From Pycnococcus provasolii (Eukaryota > Chlorophyta > Pseudoscourfieldiophyceae > Pseudoscourfieldiales > Pycnococcaceae): 64,000 nucleotides of DNA. The translations under genes and the position numbers were made by a program. Below the pieces are notes generated by a model. The model searched no databases and had not been told where the DNA came from. It worked only from the letters and a program-made list of their open reading frames with translations. Positions 35,687 through 45,036 of the stretch are shown here, in pieces. The stretch's first letter is position 1. Each line of letters opens with the position of its first letter. The stretch is taken from assembly GCA_938743325.2 (NCBI GenBank), contig OW568895.1, positions 374,501-438,500 on the forward strand, in the 5' to 3' direction.

Positions 35687-37006
35687 ATGCTCAGCTTCTT
35701 CGGACAGAGACGCTCGGCCAGGGCGCCGTCGTCGAAAGATGACGACCCTTGTAGTGACAGAGACGCCGAAAACGCGACTAAGAACGGACTAAACGATAGT
35801 GAGATATTATACACGCCGCTCCTATCTGGCGGAATCGAACACGCGGCGTGGTACCGCGACGTGCCGTGGGCACTCTTGGTCGCACTCGCTGCTACGGCAC
35901 TCGCGGTATACAGGGCACTTCTCGTCGCCGCCGCCGTCGCAAACGCGGAAATCGTCCGCGCGAAAGAAACGGAAGAACAAACCACGTCCACAGAGCCAGC
36001 CAGCAATAATAACGCCGCCGGAGACGACGGAACGCGGCTCGCGGAGTGCAATAGAAGTATCGCGCAAAGATGGACGCAGCTGCGCAACGCAGCGACGGAG
36101 TGCACATCAGCGTGCAAGGCACTGTACCAATACATAAGCAACCTGCTCAACGTCGCCTTCGCCGTCGTGCTGGACTCACCCGTAGGACCCGCGGTGCGAA
36201 GGATGCAAGATGGAATCAAGCCGCACATTTCCACAGTCACCTCGCACGCGTGCACGGCAGTCACGAAGGTGGTGAATGCAACCACGCAAGCTGGCGAACG
36301 CGTCGTACCCACAGTCAGAAAAGCAGTCACGCCCGTGCTCAGCCTGCTTGCAGAAGGTATCGACGCCACCTCCCCCACATTTGCGGCATCTGCAGCGCTC
36401 GTCGTGCGGATATGCCGCGACGTAGCTGCACGGTGGATGGCTGTTGAAACGAAGCTCCCCCCTCTGGCACGGGCGGGTGGATCTGTGCGCAACACCTGGC
36501 GCACGTGGAGAGTTCGCATGGGAGACACGGCGCCCGCGGCGGCTGTCATTGTGCTTCTTTTCGCGTATGGCGTGACGGACGCCGCGCTGGACATTGCCGC
36601 GGGGCACTCTCAGTACAACTACTCACCCGTCTACTCGTACTCCCACAGCGCAGCTGCGCAAGAGCGAAGTTCCAGCAGCCACGTGTCCGCCGCGGACTTG
36701 CATAAGCACATGAAGAAAATGGACGAGACGAAAAAACACATGGACGCAAAGTTGGCTGAGATTGCTAAGCACTCGGCGGCGGCAGAGCGAAGTCGCACGC
36801 ACGTCGAGCGGCTGCACGACAGAACGAAGACAATCGCAAGGTCAGCCATGCGCACTTCCGGCGGAACTGCGCACGTGGGCGTGCGTGGTTTGCGTGGTTC
36901 CACCGGATCAGGGAGCTCACGCAAAATGATGTTTTCATACCACGGCCACGAGGGCCTGTACAGCCGCGGCTTCGTCCGGCACGCCGTGCAAAACCACGAC
37001 TACTAA
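35687..37006 (+). CDS. two-TM coiled-coil membrane protein, function unknown
   Basis: A 439-residue frame from the ATG at 35687 (the upstream in-frame start is a GTG). After a Ser/Asp-rich head, the first TM span is near residues 61-86 (WALLVALAATALAVYRALLV). A long helical segment with a putative amphipathic array (AGERVVPTVRKAVTPVLSLL near 214) leads to a second TM span near 286-308 (AAAVIVLLFAYGVTDAALDI). The C-terminal part is Ser/His-rich and then forms a charged coiled coil, ADLHKHMKKMDETKKHMDAK, and a Gly/Ser/Arg-rich tail. No family is recognised. The plan, helices between two membrane spans, would suit an organelle-envelope shaping or tethering protein, which is inference only. Confidence 0.7.
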   Translation: MLSFFGQRRSARAPSSKDDDPCSDRDAENATKNGLNDSEILYTPLLSGGIEHAAWYRDVPWALLVALAATALAVYRALLVAAAVANAEIVRAKETEEQTTSTEPASNNNAAGDDGTRLAECNRSIAQRWTQLRNAATECTSACKALYQYISNLLNVAFAVVLDSPVGPAVRRMQDGIKPHISTVTSHACTAVTKVVNATTQAGERVVPTVRKAVTPVLSLLAEGIDATSPTFAASAALVVRICRDVAARWMAVETKLPPLARAGGSVRNTWRTWRVRMGDTAPAAAVIVLLFAYGVTDAALDIAAGHSQYNYSPVYSYSHSAAAQERSSSSHVSAADLHKHMKKMDETKKHMDAKLAEIAKHSAAAERSRTHVERLHDRTKTIARSAMRTSGGTAHVGVRGLRGSTGSGSSRKMMFSYHGHEGLYSRGFVRHAVQNHDY

Positions 37007-37186
37007 TCAAATGTTGATCTTATTTTATTTTTCAGCAATTCCAATCCAAGTAAATATACTACGATAGAAACTTCTGCTTTTGTCCACCTGTCTTGTTGTA
37101 AACTCTATGTAAGACGCCCCTTTGTCGACTGTCTAGAGTGTAAACTAGTGGAGGACTGTTGCGAGTAGTAGTTTCAGGGTAGCGCC

Positions 37187-37220
37187 GCGGCGGCGGCGGC
37201 GGCGGCAGCGGCGGCGGCGA
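37187..37220. repeat. (GGC)n trinucleotide run
   Basis: About eleven GGC/GCG triplets with one AGC, in the short convergent gap between the stops at 37006 and 37263. Confidence 0.9.
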
Positions 37221-37262
37221 TAAACATTGACGAGTGAAAAAAATATGGTACTGTACATGTCG

Positions 37263-40064
37263 TTACAACTCGTCGTCGTGACCGCCAGTGGGAGGATAAT
37301 GCGCGGTGGAAGGCGGTATGCGAGAGCGACGCGCCGTGATATCTGGAACAGCCGAGCGGTATGAATCCATCAAAGACAGCACGCCGTCGTGCTGCCATGT
37401 GACGTGCTCCAAATTTTCTGACGCGCCGATGCAGTGCGCATCCAAAGCAATCGCGCGATTCAGATGACGTTTCGCGTGCAAAGGAAGGTCGAGGTGCGTG
37501 TACAAAACACCGAGATTATTATGTGCGCGGCACAGTTCTCGTGCTGCCGTGGATATGCGACGTGAACGCTCATTTACCATCGCGTCCCCGCCGCCGCCAT
37601 TTAACATAGTGGCACCAGTTCCAGCGCCATCGTCGTGCTTGCGTTCCTCCTCGATCAAGGCTTCCTGGAGCACCGCGGCGGATTGGAGCGCTATGGACGC
37701 TGCCTGCGTGAGACGTCCGCTTGCAGCCAGATCGCGAGAACGTGCATCGAGAGCTGCGGCCATTGCTGACGACGCACCACATCGCTTGATGGTACGATTC
37801 GATCGAACGTCGTCAAGCAGGAGGGGGCGTAGTGCATCGCGCGCCGTATCGGCATCGCGACCTTCTGCAAGTCGTCTTGAGCACAGCGCTTCGCATCGAT
37901 CCTCCAGCGACGCCTGATCTATTGATTCCAGGGGCGGCGGCCGCTCGATCCAGCGCCGCACCGCGCTCAGCGGGGGAGTGGGGAGCGTCTGCATTACGTC
38001 AGCGAGGGGAAGTGCTGGCGGGAACGCGCCAAGCGCGTCGCGCAGGGCAGCTCCAATCATCCAGGCGTCCGAGTCCGCGTTCGGCGGTGGCCGAAGTCCG
38101 AAGCGAAGCCCCTTCAGCCGCGCGCTCTCGCCAATTGGGTGCTCGCGCAGCTCGGAGGAAAATCTCGCGGCGGTTGCCCATCCAAAGTCGACGAGAACGG
38201 GCTGCACGCGAAGCTCCGGCGTGCTCGGCATGATGTTGAGTGAAGCACTCGCCTCTGGTGCCCAGTGTAGAGGCAGTCTCGTGAGCAGGCGATACCGCGG
38301 AGGTAACGCGTCGTCGGAAACGTGGCAAAAGACGAGGCGCACGTGAGCAGGGCACAAGTCGCCGTGCTTTATGCCCAGCGTGCGCATCGCGATGAGCGAA
38401 TCGACGAGATCGAGGAGGAATATCCGCAGAGCCTTGTACCTCTCCATGCGATTTTTCCCACGTCGTTCGAGCTCCTCTTCGAGATGATCAAGCGACGCGT
38501 CGCCGACGAAGTGCTGAGCATGCAGATCCGGGCCTACAAATGCACCCCCACTACCTTTGGGTTGTGCAAATGGCGGGAGACCGCACACGCCCTTTGCCAT
38601 GGCATCGATGTTGGAAGATGATGACGGGGCGGTGTTGGTGGTGCCCGAAATGTTCGCGGTGAGATGCGGCCATCCCAGTCTCGTTTCGTCGCGCAGGTGC
38701 GCAAGAATAGCGCGCTCGCGACCCGCCAGGCCGTGTGCCGCCTGCTTGGCGAACGACGGCAGTGTCAAGTCGTTAGGCGCCCCGCGCGAGCACCAGTTCT
38801 TTGCCGCGACTCCGCCGCCCAGCGCCAGCGGCGCCCTCTCCGCGCTCGAGCATCTGAGGTCGAACGCGCGTGAAAGCACGTCGCCACCTCGGCTTCCGTC
38901 GTCGTAGATGTGTCTCGCTCGAACGAGTGCGGCAAGAGGGAAGGCGAGCGGCATGGACGGGAGCGTTTCGTCGTCAAATGGGCGCGACGGCGGCCAGAGA
39001 GTCCAAGGCTCGCTGTCGTGGTGATGCGGATCTCTCACCACAGTGGCGACGAGCGCGCACACACGCCGAATGTCGTACGCATCGTCCGCCCTATATCCAA
39101 ACTTCGAGAGCGGTTCGAGTGCCCCAAGCAACACGTGAGCGCTCTTCGAGATGGCTGCGTGGTGTACGCACGCGGTATACGCGACGGCGCACGCCGTGTG
39201 AAATGCGCTCGCCACGCGCACCGCGCAAGCGCCGCCGTCGTCGGCATTTTGGCCGTCGTCGCTGCCGTGTGCATGCAGCAGCGCAGCCTCGCGGAGCGTG
39301 GAGTCTGTAAATCTCCACGGAAAGAATCCGTCTCCCGGGAAGTGCACGTTCATGGGCACGCAAGCTTGCGTCGCGTCGACGTCGACACGAAGGCACGTCT
39401 GCCTGCAGAATCGCTCCGTGCAGTTGACGTGCGCGCCGAGCGCGCGTATCGCGCGTGCGGCGTCGGCGTGGTCAGCGACGAGCACACGCAGCGGCCATCT
39501 GATGTCGGCGTTTCTGAGAATGCTGTCTTTCGTTGCGAGTCTTTCGTGTCCGTACAGGACGGCGTATTGTCCTGGCATGGTGGCTTGCAGCGACGCGGCG
39601 AACACGTGGAAGAGCTGCGACTCTCTTTCCGGGCACGGCGACGTCGGCCTTTGCATCGGCGCAGGCTGTTCGTCGGCGTCTTCGTCGTCAAGGTCGCTTT
39701 GAAGTTCGTCGTCGTTCTGCACTTGCGCGGCGGCTGCGTGTGCGAGTCGTGCTTTCTTCAAGACGACGTCGTCGTTCGTACCAACTCTATGTGTTTTTTC
39801 GTGCACGGCACCGATCGCCGCCCAGTGTCGCGACGGGCCGTCCAAAGAGAAGGAGCTGTCCTGGTGCTGAGAGGCCGTCGCCGCCGCCGACGACGACGAG
39901 CTGTCACTGTGTGTTGTTGTTGCGGAGACAAAACAACTGAAAGAACGCCTTTCAAGGCTCGAGAAGGTGGACGACGACGACCATATACAAAACGACCACA
40001 TACAACAGAGCCCAAAGATACCCATATAAGGCCTTGACCTTGACATCTTCAATGCAGTGGCCAT
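37263..40064 (-). CDS. type II membrane protein with divergent kinase-like domain and TPR-like repeats
   Basis: A 933-residue single-exon protein from the ATG at 40064. A single N-terminal hydrophobic span (about residues 13-32, MGIFGLCCMWSFCIWSSSS) with basic residues before it predicts a signal anchor, so the bulk is probably luminal. Residues 150-300 carry a Cys/His-bearing alpha/beta region (NADIRWPLRVLVADHADAAR, ALGAHVNCTERFC). Around 565 is IKHGDLCPAHVRL and near 622 VLVDFGWA: the HxD catalytic-loop and DFG elements of a kinase-like fold. The usual catalytic-loop Asn is replaced, so activity is uncertain. A TPR-like pair (RAHNNLGVLYTHLDLPLHAK, then residues through HLNRAIALDAH) lies near 845-880. 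A Golgi or ER glycan- or protein-modifying kinase is one reading; a pseudokinase scaffold is another. Confidence 0.7.
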   Translation of the reverse strand: MATALKMSRSRPYMGIFGLCCMWSFCIWSSSSTFSSLERRSFSCFVSATTTHSDSSSSSAAATASQHQDSSFSLDGPSRHWAAIGAVHEKTHRVGTNDDVVLKKARLAHAAAAQVQNDDELQSDLDDEDADEQPAPMQRPTSPCPERESQLFHVFAASLQATMPGQYAVLYGHERLATKDSILRNADIRWPLRVLVADHADAARAIRALGAHVNCTERFCRQTCLRVDVDATQACVPMNVHFPGDGFFPWRFTDSTLREAALLHAHGSDDGQNADDGGACAVRVASAFHTACAVAYTACVHHAAISKSAHVLLGALEPLSKFGYRADDAYDIRRVCALVATVVRDPHHHDSEPWTLWPPSRPFDDETLPSMPLAFPLAALVRARHIYDDGSRGGDVLSRAFDLRCSSAERAPLALGGGVAAKNWCSRGAPNDLTLPSFAKQAAHGLAGRERAILAHLRDETRLGWPHLTANISGTTNTAPSSSSNIDAMAKGVCGLPPFAQPKGSGGAFVGPDLHAQHFVGDASLDHLEEELERRGKNRMERYKALRIFLLDLVDSLIAMRTLGIKHGDLCPAHVRLVFCHVSDDALPPRYRLLTRLPLHWAPEASASLNIMPSTPELRVQPVLVDFGWATAARFSSELREHPIGESARLKGLRFGLRPPPNADSDAWMIGAALRDALGAFPPALPLADVMQTLPTPPLSAVRRWIERPPPLESIDQASLEDRCEALCSRRLAEGRDADTARDALRPLLLDDVRSNRTIKRCGASSAMAAALDARSRDLAASGRLTQAASIALQSAAVLQEALIEEERKHDDGAGTGATMLNGGGGDAMVNERSRRISTAARELCRAHNNLGVLYTHLDLPLHAKRHLNRAIALDAHCIGASENLEHVTWQHDGVLSLMDSYRSAVPDITARRSRIPPSTAHYPPTGGHDDEL

Positions 40065-40330
40065 TTCGCCAAGTGAATCGCGATCGGAAGATTGGAAATC
40101 TCAAATAATCCGATTAATTAATCCTCCCGGAGGCCAAGACAAATCAGATAAAGGTTTAGGGGTCCCCTGAGGCCGAGTTGAGTTCCCGGAGGCCTCAGGC
40201 TTAAGCCCGATGTTGTTGACCACCCCCCTCAGGCACCCACCCAGGCTTGTCCACGGTAAGGTTGCCCGAATATGTACGCCGGCCAAGCACCTACCTTACC
40301 TGCTTGTACGTGATTGTTCATTGACAGTAA

Positions 40331-40670
40331 TTGACCACGTGCTTGTACGCTCACATACGTCCAGTCGTCCAGGCCACCTACCTGCGTGAGTGTTGATTGA
40401 CCACGTGCTTGTACGCTCACATACGTCCAGTCGTCCAGGCCCCTGCGTGATTGTTGATTGACCACGTGCTTGTACGCTCACATACGTCCAGTCGTCCAGG
40501 CCCCTGCGTGAGTGTTGATTGACCACGTGCTTGTACGCTCACATACGTCCAGGCCGGCCACCTACCTGCGTGAGTGTTGCTTGACCACGTGCTTGTACGC
40601 TCACATACGTCCAGTCGTCCAGGCCCCTGCGTGAGTGTTGATTGACCACGTGCTTGTACCTATGCTCACA
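40331..40670. repeat. 61-66 bp minisatellite, six copies, each with CACGTG
   Basis: TTGACCACGTGCTTGTA recurs at 40331, 40397, 40458, 40519, 40581 and 40642. Each unit continues CGCTCACATACGTCCAG(TCGTCCAG)GCC...CCTGCGTGAGTGTTGA. The last copy diverges after CTTGTA. Open frames running through it on the minus strand are artefacts of the periodicity. Confidence 0.9.
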
Positions 40671-40883
40671 TCCCGTGGAAATCGATCTATCCAGTGGGCC
40701 CATTATGTACATAGTTGCGGTTTGCTTGCCCGGTCGGTTCCTCCGGATTGACCCCTCGGGGGTGACCGGGTGACCGGGTGAGGGACCTGGATCCATGGCA
40801 TGGGAGGATTCCATCATGAAGGTCATATGACGTCCATGATGAACGTACGTTGTAACTTGTAAGATTAGGGTATAGAGTGGTTC

Positions 40884-40916
40884 GGATTAGGGTTAGGGTT
40901 AGGTCTAGGGTTAGGG
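40884..40916. repeat. short interstitial telomere-like TTAGGG units
   Basis: GATTAGGGTTAGGGTTAGG is followed by TCTAGGGTTAGGG, about five units. Genes continue on both sides, so it is not a chromosome end. A two-unit copy lies at 59541-59555. Confidence 0.8.
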
Positions 40917-41017
40917 TTCGGTTTCTCTCTGTGCCCTCTGTTCCCGGACCCGTCTCTGTGCATCTTCTTCCTTCCGCGGAGTCTCACTCACTCAGGCTGT
41001 CAGCGCTCGTACTAACT

Positions 41018-41926
41018 ATGGCGTCGCAGCAGCAGCATCGTGAGGTGTACGCGCCCCCGGGGCCTGCTGCGCGTGCTTCGTCCTCTCTTGGATTGTCTTT
41101 CTTGTCGTACGTGCCTACGGGACCACGTGCACGCGTTTTTGGATCCCTGTGGATCTTTGGCCTGCTCTCCATGCTGCTGCTACCTGCGCCGTTCAAAGTC
41201 AACGAGTCAGACATGAAACAGTACAACTTGTTGTCCGAGTCTGCGGACGTCGAGACGTTAGACTCCTTCTCACAGGCACGCAACGCGCTCATTCGTGCGG
41301 AAAATGCTCTGTACGACGTGGAAGTTTTCTTCTGGAGATTTCGATCTCCTTACAACAAATTGGTACCTAAGCGACGACGCGACCGCGACCTCGCACTGCG
41401 AGCATTCAAGGATATCGAGGCGGTGAGGAATAAGAAACTCGCCAAGGCAAGGGCGAAGCTCGGACTCTGGAGCGACTTTGGGGTCACCGAAGCACGCACG
41501 TCGTTCTGGAAGTCGTTCGAAAGTGGCAAGGTATTCGCGACACGCCAAAGTTTCTGGGACGGCTTTTTCGCGCTTCTCAGCGGCGCGGCGCGCGACGAGT
41601 CCATGGTGGAGTTTCTCATCAGGTGGTTCATGATGGGTATCAGCAATTTCACCATCGGCATGATCATGGCGGTGTGCATATTCTGCTGGCGCCTGCCGAG
41701 CTTAATCGCCTCCTTTGACGCGGGGTACCTCAGCGGAACGTTCTTCTTCGCAGTCTGCGCCGTTGGTGCGGTCGCGGTCGTCGTCACATACCTGCTGCTC
41801 CTCACGGGTGCCGCGGCAGGAACGGTGTACGTCGCGGCGAAAACGGCTGGTGTGGGAAATCTTCGCCTCGGAGGAGGACGACGACAACGACCTGCCTTTG
41901 TGCGATATCACCACCACCAGCAGTAG
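41018..41926 (+). CDS. conserved-looking multi-pass membrane protein, function unknown
   Basis: A 302-residue frame from the ATG at 41018. The first TM span is near residues 41-60 (FGSLWIFGLLSMLLLPAPF). A long soluble helical part with repeated aromatic-basic motifs follows: ARTSFWKSFESGKVFATRQS and then FWDGFFALLSG near 158-190. Two or three further spans are at about 205-230 (WFMMGISNFTIGMIMAVCIF) and 243-282 (FFFAVCAVGAVAVVVTYLLL and onward). The tail is basic and His-rich. The paired SFW..F..GK and RQSFWDGFF motifs look like a conserved signature, which I associate loosely with uncharacterised membrane proteins of algae and stramenopiles; no name or activity can be given. TTAGGG-like units lie about 100-135 bp upstream. 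Confidence 0.7.
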   Translation: MASQQQHREVYAPPGPAARASSSLGLSFLSYVPTGPRARVFGSLWIFGLLSMLLLPAPFKVNESDMKQYNLLSESADVETLDSFSQARNALIRAENALYDVEVFFWRFRSPYNKLVPKRRRDRDLALRAFKDIEAVRNKKLAKARAKLGLWSDFGVTEARTSFWKSFESGKVFATRQSFWDGFFALLSGAARDESMVEFLIRWFMMGISNFTIGMIMAVCIFCWRLPSLIASFDAGYLSGTFFFAVCAVGAVAVVVTYLLLLTGAAAGTVYVAAKTAGVGNLRLGGGRRQRPAFVRYHHHQQ

Positions 41927-41999
41927 CTCAAGGTGTTCACAATTCTTTCTTGAAAAAAATGGCGAACAAGTTGAAATTTACAAGAAAGTATACAATCGT

Positions 42000-42974
42000 C
42001 TAGCACGTGGTGCCGCTTAGCGGTATCGCGTGCTTGCTCCATCGCCCACCAAGTGCGAGCGCGAGAACGTCCGACTCCTCGACGTGCCACAGTTCTCGAA
42101 CCGTGAGCTCGAGACCACACAGCTCGCTCTCCGCCGCCGACGCTGCCTTGCGTATGCGAGCGAGCGTATTAGACGTGGCGGGTACAGAGAGAACGCGTGC
42201 CACTGTCGTGTGCACGATGTCCGGCGGTGCGTACAGCTGTTTGTCAGGCGACCAAGGCAGCGCACTGGCGAGCGACTTGCGCAGCGTCGCCGGTTCGGTT
42301 CCTCCGTTGACGCGCCAGCCGGCGACGACGGCGCCGCCGCGCGTGACGACGATGCGCGCGAGAGCCAACGTCAGTGGACATGCGTGCGCGGCGGCTTCGG
42401 CGACACCTCGAATCTCCGCGGCTCGTCCGCCGGGCACGTCGGCGAGCGGAACGACGTTCTGGTGGTGGCTTGCGTGGTGCAAAGAGCTGTGGTAAGGTGC
42501 GGCGGATGCCTGCGGCCAGACCAACGTCGAAGGAAGCGTGGACAAGTGTTTTTGGACGACGGAAGTAAGCCGGTCGACCGTCGACGCGGGTTCGGTGAGC
42601 GGCATGACGACGGCACGCACGGGTGTTTCCAGCGCCTGCATGATGGGTTTCACGGACGGGCTCTTATCGTGAAAGTGAAAGAGGTCGGTGGTAGCGAATC
42701 CTTGAACCGCGCGCACAAGGTCCAGACCTGCCTCTGACGTCGCGTGCATGCTCGTGTATGCCTTGGACCTTGCGCCCTCCTCCACGGGGTGGAATGGCGT
42801 GTTGGCGAACGTGCATGACGCCTGACTGTAGTCGCCGTCGTCGTCGTGCGCGTGTTGGAGACGGCGGCGGCGGAAGACGTTTAACAAGTACAGAAGGAGT
42901 GGCAGGAATAGGAAGAGAAGCAACCGGCGAGAAGAGGTTGCTTTCGCGGACCTGCGCGCCGACGACAGCTGCAT
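42000..42974 (-). CDS. 2H-phosphoesterase-like membrane-anchored protein
   Basis: A 324-residue protein from the ATG at 42974; the frame is open ten codons further to a TTG. A signal anchor lies at about residues 20-35 (LLLFLFLPLLLYLLNVF) after a basic head. The rest is a LigT/2H-phosphoesterase-like fold. The first His motif may be YHSSLHHASHH near 161. The second is DIVHTTVARVL near 253, an HxTxxR arrangement typical of the family (2',3'-cyclic phosphodiesterases and related RNA-end enzymes). The first motif sits in an unusual His-rich context, so the assignment is moderate. The substrate cannot be told. The N-terminal anchor suggests an endomembrane location. Confidence 0.6.
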   Translation of the reverse strand: MQLSSARRSAKATSSRRLLLFLFLPLLLYLLNVFRRRRLQHAHDDDGDYSQASCTFANTPFHPVEEGARSKAYTSMHATSEAGLDLVRAVQGFATTDLFHFHDKSPSVKPIMQALETPVRAVVMPLTEPASTVDRLTSVVQKHLSTLPSTLVWPQASAAPYHSSLHHASHHQNVVPLADVPGGRAAEIRGVAEAAAHACPLTLALARIVVTRGGAVVAGWRVNGGTEPATLRKSLASALPWSPDKQLYAPPDIVHTTVARVLSVPATSNTLARIRKAASAAESELCGLELTVRELWHVEESDVLALALGGRWSKHAIPLSGTTC

Positions 42975-43190
42975 GCCCGTCGAGGGATTCGCCGTTGACA
43001 ACAATATTTCCTCAGAGATTCCGGAGAAAAAGGGGGGAGAAAAAAAAAACAGAATGATAAAAAATACAGGTTACAAATAGACTATGTTATTTTGTGCATG
43101 GGCATCGCCAGCCGAATCTCCGTGGGAGATCAATGCGTGCAGCACTGGGGTGGGGTGGGGCAAAACCACGACGTTGACGCTGGTTGTGCT

Positions 43191-44048
43191 TCACGCGTCG
43201 AGCGTTCCGTCCCACCTCACGTACGTTTTCACTTCACCCACACGCTGACCCCACTTCTGCTGCTGCTGCTTGAGCGAGAGTCGCCGAAATAAGCCTGAGA
43301 GTGCACTCTCTCCCTCCCTTTTCCCGCTGACGAGCGCGCACCTCGCCTCGCGTTCCGACGACGCGTGCGAGCGACTCTGCACGGCGAGAAGCGCGGCGTT
43401 CAGACGGCTGGCTGTTGTTTTCACGCGTTCGTGCGCGAGCATATCAGCAAGCGGCGACGTTTCCGGCTCGTCGAACGCCAGCAATGAGACGGCGCGCTCG
43501 AGCTCGTTTAATTTCTCAGGGTCAGACATGGAGATGTGTGCGAGATCGTCACGCGCGCACGCGAGAGCTTTTTCCGTCTGCTTTGATCGTATGAGCTGTA
43601 GTAGCTTTTGGAGTTTGAGGTGGAAGAGCAGCGAAGGGTGTTCGTCCCAGAACGCCGGGTGTTCCCGCGTGATTTCGTCAATGGCGCGGTCCACGTCACC
43701 CTGCATGACGAGCTGTTTCGTTTTCATGCGAGCTTTGATCATGGCTGTGTCGACGTGTTGCTGCGACGCGGACTCACGCGCGAATGCCACCGCGGCGTCG
43801 GCGTGTCCCTCGGTGACGAGGAAGTCGAGAATTAGAGCGTGCACCGGGTTGGCAACAGCCAACCCCTGCCCAACCTGCCCAGGGTCCAAGGCACCTGCAG
43901 CTGCAGTGCTCGGAGACTGAAGAGACGCGCGCAGGAGCAAGCGGTGCCACTGCTGCTTTATTGCAGATGACGTGCTGTTGCTGTGGTTGTTGGTGTGGTT
44001 GTGGCGCGCCATGGCGGTGTCCATCCCGTCGCCGGAGGACAGCGGCAT
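43191..44048 (-). CDS. GID8: GID8/TWA1-like LisH-CTLH-CRA protein (GID/CTLH E3 ubiquitin ligase subunit)
   Basis: A 285-residue protein from the ATG at 44048. The start lies just after a possible 5'-UTR splice acceptor (TTCCCAG upstream). After a His/Asn/Ser-rich leader comes LisH (PVHALILDFLVTEGHADAAV, near 66-95), CTLH (ARMKTKQLVMQGDVDRAIDE and HPSLLFHLKLQKLLQLIRSK) and a CRA domain containing LNELERAVSLLAFDE. This order and wording match GID8/TWA1 of the GID/CTLH ubiquitin ligase, which in yeast degrades gluconeogenic enzymes; GID8 is the scaffold bridging RING and substrate-receptor modules. The family length is about 228 residues; the excess is at the N-terminus. TTCGGGGTTT lies 100 bp upstream. 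It is divergent from glutamate synthase. Confidence 0.9.
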   Translation of the reverse strand: MPLSSGDGMDTAMARHNHTNNHSNSTSSAIKQQWHRLLLRASLQSPSTAAAGALDPGQVGQGLAVANPVHALILDFLVTEGHADAAVAFARESASQQHVDTAMIKARMKTKQLVMQGDVDRAIDEITREHPAFWDEHPSLLFHLKLQKLLQLIRSKQTEKALACARDDLAHISMSDPEKLNELERAVSLLAFDEPETSPLADMLAHERVKTTASRLNAALLAVQSRSHASSEREARCALVSGKREGESALSGLFRRLSLKQQQQKWGQRVGEVKTYVRWDGTLDA

Positions 44049-45036
44049 GGCCTCCACGCAGAAACCTCTGCTGGGAATGTGAGGAAGGAAAGAAAAAATG
44101 CTTTCTGTCGTCCGTGGGGGTTTTGGGGGTTGGCCTGGGTTCGGAGTTTCGGGGTTTGGGCTGCTTGGGCCCTTGGGGCTGCTTGGGTTGGTCGTCCCTG
44201 CTTTCCAGAAAAACAAACAGGAGGTGCTCTGGACGACAGAAGGTGGTGCGAGCGGCATCACGCAAAGGAGGGGAGGCTCAGATATGCGCAGGATTCTGAA
44301 GAATGACGCGTCGCAAAAAATGAGCCGAGCAGTCACATATTCAGGTAAATTCGAGAAAATTGTGTTCTCTATTCTAAAAAGTACTCGGAGTCGGAGACGG
44401 TAGGAGTGAGTTGCCACCTTTAGTGCCGTGTGGCAAAATATAAGGTGTGAGAGAAATTTCACACTCGAGAGATTGCCAAAAGTCCCTTTTTCGCAAAAAA
44501 GGACATGGATTGTGGCTTGCTTCCGAGAAGTAGCCGATGTCCGGACGACGTCGCCTGGCAAGCGACGAAAAAGGCGCAAGGCTCTGAATCATGTGCCTAA
44601 CCTTAATTTCGCGTTCCTTCTGGCGCATCCACGTCGTTCCCGACATTGAGGAATTTTCCAACGCCATGGCGTTGTTTCCCTCCCACCTTTTCCACCAGGG
44701 GTGCGCTACGTCACCCCCGCTGGACTCTTCCCGAAAAAATTCGTGGCTCTCCCTTTGCGCCGCCAGTGTGAGCCAACAAAGGAAACAAGCACAAAACAAG
44801 CGCACAAACAAGCAAAGCAGCCCAATTTTCCAAAGAAACCAAACGACGACCGAAAAAGAACCCCCCTTTGCGCGTTTGTTCATGGGGATAGAGCCCTGGA
44901 AAAAGAAGTGAACTCTCCGGCGGAGAACTGCCCTTGGAGCTCCCCCGAAAACAGGGGCCCTATCTGCTTCCTTTCTTTCCCCCGCGTGGCTTTTGGCATA
45001 TCTTCTCATCCGGATTTCACAAAAAAAGCTATTCTC
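44049..45036. promoter_or_regulatory. divergent promoter region between GID8 and Fd-GOGAT
   Basis: 988 bp between two start codons on opposite strands. It holds TTCGGGGTTT at 44148-44157 within a G-rich stretch (GGGGGTTTTGGGGGTTGG) near the GID8 start. The middle and right parts have only short unremarkable frames. A divergent promoter is inferred from gene order alone. Confidence 0.5.
44148..44157. promoter_or_regulatory. candidate upstream element TTCGGGGTTT
   Basis: Complement of AAACCCCGAA, 100 bp upstream of the GID8 start. Confidence 0.35.

Larger units (their letters stand above)
40065..41017. other. intergenic stretch with minisatellite and telomere-like repeats
   Basis: Contains GGAGGCC/GGCCTC words (40120-40200), the 61-bp minisatellite at 40331-40670 and TTAGGG-like units at 40884-40916, which are listed separately. 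CGGGTGACCGGGTGAC lies near 40760-40780. No gene. Confidence 0.65.

Noticed and set aside
40229-40826. Minus-strand frames through the 61-bp minisatellite
   Set aside because: Their repeated DDWTYVSVQARGQ text only reflects the DNA period; no start context or domain.
40884-40916. Telomere or chromosome end
   Set aside because: Only about five imperfect units, with ordinary genes continuing on both sides.
43005-43190. Possible extra gene between the 2H-phosphoesterase-like gene and GID8
   Set aside because: The gap is under 200 bp and mostly A-rich tail and stop-containing sequence.
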